DNA of 64,000 nucleotides from Mucilaginibacter sp. Bleaf8 (lineage in GTDB: Bacteria; Bacteroidota; Bacteroidia; Sphingobacteriales; Sphingobacteriaceae): the NCBI RefSeq assembly GCF_018390515.1, contig NZ_JAHBBK010000001.1:434001-498000 (forward strand), in the 5' to 3' direction. The notes under the pieces were generated by a model. It made no database searches. It was not told the origin of the DNA and saw only the letters and a program-made list of their open reading frames with translations. Position numbers and translations under genes: made by a program. Positions 58,163 to 64,000 of this stretch are shown in pieces. The number at the start of each line of letters is the position of its first letter. Position 1 is the first letter of the stretch.

Positions 58163-58198
58163 AAAAAGAGCGGCCTTTGATCAAAGGCCGCTTTTTTT
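58163..58198 (+). terminator. Strong intrinsic terminator
   Basis: GCGGCCTTT (58170-58178) with AAAGGCCGC (58183-58191) around GATC, flanked by A5 before and T7 after. Confidence 0.92.
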
Positions 58199-58279
58199 GT
58201 TTTACAAGTTTCAAGTACTAAAGCTTCGGTCAATAAATAGAACATTAATTGATATGGCCCAATAAAGCGAAAAACTTAG

Positions 58280-59134
58280 TTATTCGTCCCATGTACCAAA
58301 CTTCCCCATGCGGTAATCCTGATATGCTTCCATAATTTCTTGCTGTGTATTCATTACAAATGGCCCTTGTGATACCACCGGTTCATTAAACGGTTGGGCA
58401 TGTCCTAACAACAAAATGCTATCGTTTGCAGCGGTAATGGTTAATTTATCGTCATCGTTATTAAACTCAGCCAAATGCAGGGATCTGACTGCGGTGCCAT
58501 TCACATTCAGCTCACCGCTAATTACATAAAAGAAAACGTTATGTTGTGCGGGTATATCTATAGTCACCTCTGCGCCAGGCTTAAAGTAAACAGTACTCAA
58601 AAATATCCCGGTTGACGATTCAAACGCTCCCTGCACATTTTGCATTTCGCCTGATATGAGGTTAACGGTCACCTTCCCTTCATTTAAACTGAGACTGGGA
58701 ATCTCTTCCTTCTGTTTGCCAATGTAAAAAGGGTCAGCCATCTTTAATTTGGCAGGCAAATTAACCCACAGCTGTAAAATTTCGAGCGGGCCGCCAGCTT
58801 GTTTAAACTCGTCCGAAGATATTTCGGCATGGATCAGTCCGCGACCGGCACGCATCCACTGTATACCGCCAGCCTTAATTACGCTTTCATGTCCACTGCT
58901 GTCTTTATGTGAAATATCGCCTTCCAGTATAAAGGTTACCGTTTCCATACCCCGGTGCGGGTGCGGACCAAAAGGTAACCCGTGGTTATTGGCCTGGTAA
59001 ACCTGCGGACCATGATGGTTCAGGAACAAAAACGGATCTATATAGTCAATATACTGGGTAGGCAGCGCACGGTAAGTTACCAGATCATCAATAGGTGAAT
59101 ATACGGCCTGATGTATTTTTTTAATAGTTCTCAT
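58280..59134 (-). CDS. Pirin family protein
   Basis: Bicupin protein of the pirin family, 284 residues. The metal site in the N-terminal cupin is seen as FGPHPHRGMETVTFILEG, followed by the pirin core GIQWMRAGRGLIHAEIS and the C-terminal cupin half (VYFKPGAEVTIDIPAQHNVFFYV). Bacterial pirins can act as quercetin 2,3-dioxygenases or as regulators of enzymes; which applies here is unknown. It is monocistronic, with TAAATTTG (59158-59151, minus strand) as a possible -7 element 16 nt before the ATG. Confidence 0.92.
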   Translation of the reverse strand: MRTIKKIHQAVYSPIDDLVTYRALPTQYIDYIDPFLFLNHHGPQVYQANNHGLPFGPHPHRGMETVTFILEGDISHKDSSGHESVIKAGGIQWMRAGRGLIHAEISSDEFKQAGGPLEILQLWVNLPAKLKMADPFYIGKQKEEIPSLSLNEGKVTVNLISGEMQNVQGAFESSTGIFLSTVYFKPGAEVTIDIPAQHNVFFYVISGELNVNGTAVRSLHLAEFNNDDDKLTITAANDSILLLGHAQPFNEPVVSQGPFVMNTQQEIMEAYQDYRMGKFGTWDE

Positions 59135-59265
59135 ATAATATATCGTTACACAAATTTAAATAGGTAATTAGACAAGAATGTTTTCGCTAAGTAAATAAAT
59201 GTTTAAACACATATTCTCACCACAGTATTTATAGCTTTAAATCTGGGCTGATTGGTTTAAATATT

Positions 59266-59273
59266 TAACTTTG
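59266..59273 (+). promoter_or_regulatory. Candidate -7 element for the TonB receptor gene
   Basis: TAACTTTG, an exact TAnnTTTG match, 18 nt before the ATG at 59292. No -33 TTG at standard spacing. A small AAGGC/GCCTT hairpin (59274-59290) directly follows. Confidence 0.4.
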
Positions 59274-59291
59274 AAGGCATAACAAGCCTTA

Positions 59292-61616
59292 ATGAAGTTA
59301 AAACTCCTATTACTGCTCCTGTCGTTATTTACTTTTTCGGCCTTTGCGCAGAAGCGCTATACGATAAGCGGCACCATACGTGATGCTGCCACTGGCGAAA
59401 CACTCATCGGAGCTTCCGTAAAGATCCAGGGGGCCAATGGTCAGGCCGGAACCGCTACTAATACTTACGGTTTTTATTCGCTAACCGCTGCCGAGGGTAC
59501 CTACACCTTAACCATTACCTACGTAAATTATCAAAACGTTAGCAGGGCCATCTCGTTAACCCAAAGCCTTCAACTTAACCAGGAAATGAAGCCCGGTGCT
59601 GAACTGAATGAAGTGGTTGTGCGCGCTTCCGACCGCAAAAATGAGAATGTGCGCAGCCCGCAAATGGGTGTTAACCGGTTAGACATGAAACTACTGGATA
59701 ACGTGCCCGTTTTATTTGGCGAGAAAGACGTTTTAAAAACCATACAGCTCTTACCAGGGGTAAAATCGGGCGGCGAAGGCACTACCGGCTTCTTTGTGCG
59801 TGGCGGCGCAGCCGATCAGAACCTCATTTTGCTCGACGAGGCTACGGTTTACAACTCATCACACTTGCTTGGCTTTTTCTCTACCTTTAATGCCGATGCG
59901 ATTAAAGATGTAAACCTTTACAAAGGCGGTATGCCTGCCCAGTATGGTGGACGTTTATCCTCGGTACTGGATGTAACCATGAACGACGGCAACAACAAGC
60001 AGTTTGGCGTACAAGGCGGCTTAGGCTTAATTGCTTCGCGCATTAAAGTGGAAGGCCCGCTGGTAAAAGACAAAAGCTCTTTTATGATCAGTGCGCGACG
60101 CACTTACATCGACTTACTATTGAAGGCATCGCCCGATTCATCTTTAAAAGGAAATACGCTGAATTTTTACGATCTGAATGCCAAGTTCAACTACAAATTC
60201 AATGATCGCAACACGATATATGCATCCGGCTATTTTGGGCAGGATAATATAGGCATTAAAAACCTGTTTGATAACGACTGGGGTAATACAACGGCTACAG
60301 TTAGATTTAACCACATATTTAATAATAAGCTCTTTTCAAACACTTCCCTGATTTATAACAAGTACAACTTTACAGTGAAGCTTTTGCGCGATGCCGGCAA
60401 TTTTGGCATTACATCACTAATACGCGATTACAACCTGAAAGAAGACCTGCAGTATTTTAGTAATAACCATACCATCCGCTTTGGTGTGCAGGGTACACAT
60501 CACCGCATAGCTCCTTCCGAAGTATCGGCTGACGAAAATTCCAGCTACAATACACAATCAATTGAAAACCGTTACGGTGCGGAACTTTCAGGTTATGTAT
60601 CAGACGAGTGGAACCTGAACAACAGGCTTACCTTGCTTTACGGGGTTCGCCTGAGTTCTTTCTTTTTGTTAGGGCCCGGCACCTTCAACACTTATAATAC
60701 CGGTGGCGATGTGATTTCTACCCAGCAATATGGTAGCGGCAAAGTGGCAAGGAGCTACTTCAATCCCGAGCCACGCTTTTCGGCAAGTTACACGATTAAT
60801 GAACAAAACTCGGTTAAGGCTTCATACAACCGCAACACCCAAAACATACATATCTTATCTAACTTCAATTCCGGCTCGCCTACCGACCAGTATGTAATGA
60901 GCAGTAATAACATCAAGCCGGAAATTGCGGACCAAGTAGCCTTGGGTTATTTCCGTAATGAACAGGATAATACTTATGAACTATCAGGCGAAGTTTATTA
61001 CAAATGGCTGCAACGGCAGATAGAATACAAAAATGGCGCGCGTCTTATCGCCAATGCCGAAGTTGAATCGGAGCTGTTATTCGGTTCTGGTCGTGCTTAC
61101 GGGTTGGAAGTATACGCCAAGAAACGTACCGGCCGGTTAACCGGATGGATCAGCTACACCCTTTCGCGCACGGAGCGCAAGTTTGCCGGGTTAAACAATG
61201 GCAATTACTTTCCGGCGAGATATGACCGTACACATGATGTAGCGCTTGTTGGTATCTATAAACTGAATAACCGATGGACGTTCTCTGCCAATTACATTTA
61301 CAATACCGGCAACGCCGTAACTTACCCTGCCGGCAAATACCAGATAGGCGGCTTAACCACGTTCTACTACACCGAACGTAATGCCAACCGCATGCCCTAT
61401 ACAAGTCGGCTGGATTTAAGTGCTACTCTTGAAGGAAAAAACACCGGTAGCAGGTTCCATTCAAGCTGGTCGTTTGGCTTGTATAATGCGCTCAATCGCA
61501 AAAATCCATATTCAATCGATTTTCAGGATGTACCCGGTGATCCTACCCGTACAGAGGCTGTACAAACCTCGCTGTTCGGTGTAATTCCATCCATTACCTG
61601 GAACTTTAAATTCTAA
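59292..61616 (+). CDS. TonB-dependent receptor with carboxypeptidase-regulatory-like domain
   Basis: Outer-membrane receptor, 774 residues: signal peptide 1-19 (ending AFAQ), a CarboxypepD_reg-like beta-sandwich (about 22-105, ISGTIRDAATGETLIGASVK), a plug domain (about 115-235, LLPGVKSGGEGTTGFFVRGG and LYKGGMPAQYGGRLSSVLDV) and a barrel ending in SLFGVIPSITWNFKF. It is not a SusC-type receptor: no SusD follows. Instead a DUF4249 lipoprotein gene starts 9 nt after the stop, a pairing common in Bacteroidota with unknown substrate. An associated peptidase or sugar gene is not seen. Confidence 0.92.
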   Translation: MKLKLLLLLLSLFTFSAFAQKRYTISGTIRDAATGETLIGASVKIQGANGQAGTATNTYGFYSLTAAEGTYTLTITYVNYQNVSRAISLTQSLQLNQEMKPGAELNEVVVRASDRKNENVRSPQMGVNRLDMKLLDNVPVLFGEKDVLKTIQLLPGVKSGGEGTTGFFVRGGAADQNLILLDEATVYNSSHLLGFFSTFNADAIKDVNLYKGGMPAQYGGRLSSVLDVTMNDGNNKQFGVQGGLGLIASRIKVEGPLVKDKSSFMISARRTYIDLLLKASPDSSLKGNTLNFYDLNAKFNYKFNDRNTIYASGYFGQDNIGIKNLFDNDWGNTTATVRFNHIFNNKLFSNTSLIYNKYNFTVKLLRDAGNFGITSLIRDYNLKEDLQYFSNNHTIRFGVQGTHHRIAPSEVSADENSSYNTQSIENRYGAELSGYVSDEWNLNNRLTLLYGVRLSSFFLLGPGTFNTYNTGGDVISTQQYGSGKVARSYFNPEPRFSASYTINEQNSVKASYNRNTQNIHILSNFNSGSPTDQYVMSSNNIKPEIADQVALGYFRNEQDNTYELSGEVYYKWLQRQIEYKNGARLIANAEVESELLFGSGRAYGLEVYAKKRTGRLTGWISYTLSRTERKFAGLNNGNYFPARYDRTHDVALVGIYKLNNRWTFSANYIYNTGNAVTYPAGKYQIGGLTTFYYTERNANRMPYTSRLDLSATLEGKNTGSRFHSSWSFGLYNALNRKNPYSIDFQDVPGDPTRTEAVQTSLFGVIPSITWNFKF

Positions 61617-61625
61617 TTGCAAGGT

Positions 61626-62441
61626 ATGAGTATCACAAAATATTACCTCGTTATACTGGCCGTTGGTTTCATTGCCTCACTAAGCGCCTGCCAGAAAGTG
61701 ATTGATGTTAAAGCAAACACATCACCGTCACAAATAGTGATTGAGGGCGACCTAACTGATGTACGGGGCATACAATACATCAAAATCAATCAATCTGTAG
61801 CTTATACTGAAACTAATACTTATCCAGCGGTAACCGGTGCTGATGTGAGGATAACCGACAACCTGGGTAATACCTGGAAGTTTAGCGAAACACAACCGGG
61901 CTTATATGCCTTTAATAACCTGCGTGGCATTGCCGGACGTACTTATACACTCAATGTAAAGAACGGCGAGCAGTCGTACATTGCGGTATCCGCGATGCCT
62001 GCACGCGTACCCCTGGATTCTATTCACATACGAGACATCACATTTGGCAATGACACTCATAAAATCATTGTAGCATATTATAACGATCCGAAAGATATAG
62101 CCAACCAGTACCGTTATGTAATGCGCATTAACGGTGTACTAAGCAGAAGCATTTATGCTGATGATGACCGACTAACCAATGGTAACGCTATTCAGGAAAA
62201 CCTGTACCCGCAAAACGACGACAATGATTTTTTAGACATTAATCCGGGTGATCAGATTGAAGTGGAGATGCAGTGCATTGACAAGGATGTTTTCAAATAT
62301 TGGTATACTTTACGCCAGCAATACCGCGGTGGCCCCGGCGGCGGTACAGCACCGGGCAATCCGCCATCCAACATCAGCAACCATGCTTTGGGTTATTTTA
62401 GTGCACATACAACGCAAACCAAAAAGATCATAGCTAAATAA
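61626..62441 (+). CDS. DUF4249 lipoprotein, partner of the TonB receptor
   Basis: A 271-residue lipoprotein: hydrophobic signal followed by SLSAC with Cys22 as the lipidation site, then a beta-rich DUF4249 body (SQIVIEGDLTDVRGIQYIKI, VTGADVRITDNLG, LRGIAGRTYTLNV) and a late YWYTLRQQYRGGPGGG loop. The family is found beside TonB-dependent receptors and probably forms their surface or periplasmic partner. The ATG at 61626 was chosen because it begins the signal; an in-frame TTG at 61617 abuts the receptor stop. It shares the receptor's transcript. Confidence 0.88.
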   Translation: MSITKYYLVILAVGFIASLSACQKVIDVKANTSPSQIVIEGDLTDVRGIQYIKINQSVAYTETNTYPAVTGADVRITDNLGNTWKFSETQPGLYAFNNLRGIAGRTYTLNVKNGEQSYIAVSAMPARVPLDSIHIRDITFGNDTHKIIVAYYNDPKDIANQYRYVMRINGVLSRSIYADDDRLTNGNAIQENLYPQNDDNDFLDINPGDQIEVEMQCIDKDVFKYWYTLRQQYRGGPGGGTAPGNPPSNISNHALGYFSAHTTQTKKIIAK

Positions 62442-62493
62442 GCTACTTAGTGTCACGATTACAATTATGTTTTCATGAACGCTGTATTTAGGG

Positions 62494-62501
62494 TACTTTT
62501 G
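62494..62501 (+). promoter_or_regulatory. Candidate -7 element for the MFS transporter gene
   Basis: TACTTTTG, exact -7 consensus, 43 nt before the ATG at 62545. A TTTTC at 62470-62474 is a weak -33 candidate. Confidence 0.45.
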
Positions 62502-62514
62502 CGCCACATCACAT

Positions 62515-62531
62515 ATACTGCTATACAGTAT
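62515..62531 (+). promoter_or_regulatory. Small palindrome in the MFS gene leader
   Basis: ATACTG (62515-62520) and CAGTAT (62526-62531) separated by CTATA, placed just after the predicted transcription start. The size and position fit a repressor operator; no regulator gene is adjacent. Confidence 0.35.
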
Positions 62532-62544
62532 CAAATCGGCGCTT

Positions 62545-63702
62545 ATGATCGAACAAAAGACTACACTACCCTATTCAAGAAATATTCTGCGTATAGCGGT
62601 GGGTGCCATATTTTTCTTACCCGGATTGATATTTGCCAGCTGGGCATCACGTATAGCTACCATTCAGCAAAACCTGAAACTTACTGACGCGGGCCTCGGT
62701 GGCCTACTTTTTTGTATACCTGTAGGTTTGATGCTGTCCTTAAGTGTTGCAGGCTGGCTGGTAAACCGGATCGGTAGCCGCAGGCTTTCCATGTTTTCGC
62801 TGATATTATACTCCGTAGCCCTGATCGGCCTTGGCGCAGCGCCTAACTTGCCTATACTCATTGCCTGCTTGCTATGTTACGGTTTTGCCAGCAACCTGGC
62901 TAATATTGCAGTGAACACACAAGCAGTTGCCATCGAAAAATTGTATGATACGCCCATTATGGCTTCTTTCCACGGCCTGTGGAGCCTGGCCGGCTTTGCA
63001 GGTGCCGGTATCGGAACGTTTATGATAGGCAATGATATTGTTCCTTTTTACCACTTTAGCCTGGTTGCTGTACTGGTAATTATCGGACTGCTTGTTAGCT
63101 GGCGGTTTTTATTGGATGACCAGTCGCCTGCCAAAAGCGGACCGGCGTTTGTACTGCCTGACCGGGCTTTGATTAAGCTGGGCATCATATCATTCTGCTC
63201 ATTGATTTGTGAAGGTGCAATGTTTGATTGGAGCGTGATTTATTTCAAAAAAGTGGTACATGCACATAATGCCTGGATTGCTGCCGGATATACCTGCGCC
63301 ATGGGTGCAATGGCTTTGGGCCGCTTTATTGCCGACAGCTTTGCTGCCAGCTACGGTATTAAAAAAACCTTACAGGTAAGCGGTATACTAACGGCAATGG
63401 GTATGCTGATAGCAATTTTATTTCCATCATTAATTGTAGCCATGTTTGGCTTTGTGTTGGTTGGAGCTGGTGTTTCTTCTGTAGTACCTATGGTTTACAG
63501 TGAGGCCGGTCGGTCAAAAACCATGTCGCCGGGTATGGCATTAGCAGCGGTGGCCACCATTGGCTTTGTCGGCTTTTTAGTTGGGCCACCGGTAATTGGC
63601 TTTTTATCGCAAGCGTTTAACCTGCGTATTGCACTTTTGCTGGTTGTTGGTATGGGCGTTTGCGTTACCTTACTCTCAACCAGAGCCCGCATTAACTCTT
63701 AG
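62545..63702 (+). CDS. MFS transporter (YbjJ-like)
   Basis: Major facilitator transporter of 385 residues with twelve predicted helices. The first half has GLIFASWASRIATIQQ and the MFS motif between helices 2 and 3 as WLVNRIGSRRLSMFS; FASNLANIAVNTQAVAIE and MASFHGLWSLAGFAGAGIG are typical of the YbjJ-like group (related to FucP-type sugar transporters). The substrate is unknown. The stop codon overlaps by 4 nt with the stop of the converging small gene. Confidence 0.88.
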   Translation: MIEQKTTLPYSRNILRIAVGAIFFLPGLIFASWASRIATIQQNLKLTDAGLGGLLFCIPVGLMLSLSVAGWLVNRIGSRRLSMFSLILYSVALIGLGAAPNLPILIACLLCYGFASNLANIAVNTQAVAIEKLYDTPIMASFHGLWSLAGFAGAGIGTFMIGNDIVPFYHFSLVAVLVIIGLLVSWRFLLDDQSPAKSGPAFVLPDRALIKLGIISFCSLICEGAMFDWSVIYFKKVVHAHNAWIAAGYTCAMGAMALGRFIADSFAASYGIKKTLQVSGILTAMGMLIAILFPSLIVAMFGFVLVGAGVSSVVPMVYSEAGRSKTMSPGMALAAVATIGFVGFLVGPPVIGFLSQAFNLRIALLLVVGMGVCVTLLSTRARINS

Positions 63703-63977
63703 TCGTTGCGGGCAGTGTTCAAATCTGCGTCGGTTGGATTGAGGATGTATTCGTTATGCTCATGACCATTTTGCAAAACGAACTTCAAGCGCTCTTTTGG
63801 AACGGTAATATCTAATGACATTGCAGCAATAACCTCTGGTAAATTCTCAAGCACACTGGTTACCCGTGTATCATCCGACAATTCAATTAAAATATCCTCT
63901 CCTATAGCGCTGATATTCCAATTTTTAATTTGTGCGCTACTTAGTAAATCGATCCATTTTTGTTGATAAGCATTCAT
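63699..63977 (-). CDS. Hypothetical protein, 92 aa
   Basis: An unrecognised acidic protein of 92 residues, no signal peptide. It looks like a small alpha/beta protein: an N-terminal helix (YQQKWIDLLSSAQI), beta strands (ILIELSDDTRVTSVLE) and an acidic tail (NPTDADLNTARND). It converges on the MFS gene with a 4-nt overlap of stop codons. It lies 23 nt from the window end, so operon context upstream cannot be seen. Function unknown. Confidence 0.6.
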   Translation of the reverse strand: MNAYQQKWIDLLSSAQIKNWNISAIGEDILIELSDDTRVTSVLENLPEVIAAMSLDITVPKERLKFVLQNGHEHNEYILNPTDADLNTARND

Positions 63978-64000
63978 GCTATTAAAAAGGCGTAATCTAG

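Noticed and set aside
59292..62441. SusC/SusD polysaccharide utilisation pair
   Set aside because: The lipoprotein is DUF4249, not SusD, and no glycoside hydrolase is adjacent; the GH92 gene is more than 30 kb away.

Overview
The window looks like chromosomal housekeeping DNA from a member of the Bacteroidota, most likely Sphingobacteriaceae (Mucilaginibacter or Pedobacter type). Support comes from TonB-dependent receptors, a DUF4249 lipoprotein, a TlpA protein of the Bacteroidota type, a GH92 mannosidase, and Bacteroidota promoters (TTG, 18-19 bases, TAnnTTTG) seen upstream of several genes. Genes are short co-directional runs on both strands, with many 1-11 nt overlaps and strong bidirectional hairpins between converging genes. 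I see no rRNA, tRNA, CRISPR array, insertion sequence or prophage. The genus is an inference; no marker gene search could be run.

Layout. 1-6.7 kb: 5' end of bioB at the left edge, an MgtE Mg2+ transporter, a ribD-DMT exporter-YigZ run, prmC, xerD and aroQ. 6.8-14.2 kb: envelope genes (MscS channel, GT2 glycosyltransferase, LpxL-type acyltransferase), WbqC, a CorA channel, a DUF3820 protein and a metallo-beta-lactamase-fold hydrolase. 14.2-14.6 kb: a gene-free stretch with two blocks of helically phased GGTACA/GGAACA hexamers. 14.6-19.8 kb: a small protein translationally coupled to an aldo/keto reductase, an Arg/Asn/Gly-rich secreted protein, a PQQ-type sugar dehydrogenase with its cytochrome c, a TPR protein, and a perfect 18-bp inverted repeat.

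19.8-24.5 kb: a three-gene ABC importer of the TrpXYZ-like type, then methionine aminotransferase and omega-amidase. 24.6-36.9 kb: GH92 mannosidase, PPK2, class A PBP, a HExxH/beta-propeller/outer-membrane-barrel protein, a fasciclin protein, a GIY-YIG protein divergent from a LexA-like repressor, and a Spy-like periplasmic protein. 37-38.7 kb: bioF-bioD. 38.8-44.7 kb: an arginine cluster (argS, arginine deiminase, CtlX-type citrulline hydrolase, arginine decarboxylase). 44.7-46.7 kb: AraC regulator, siderophore-interacting flavoprotein, DUF3861.

46.7-54.3 kb: RluA pseudouridine synthase, a Lys-rich protein apparently frameshifted in an A10 tract, an orphan response regulator, a TlpA lipoprotein, gatB and alaS. 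54.4-57.3 kb: a cobalamin riboswitch driving a BtuB-like receptor and a DUF6580 membrane protein. 57.4-64 kb: an SRPBCC membrane protein, pirin, a TonB receptor with DUF4249 lipoprotein, an MFS transporter and a small unknown gene.

I did not find a defence system or other wholly new machine. The most interesting signals are the phased hexamer array, the inverted repeat carrying a promoter element in its loop, the A10 frameshift, the arginine cluster with an enlarged deiminase, the riboswitch-controlled DUF6580 gene, and the divergent GIY-YIG/repressor pair.
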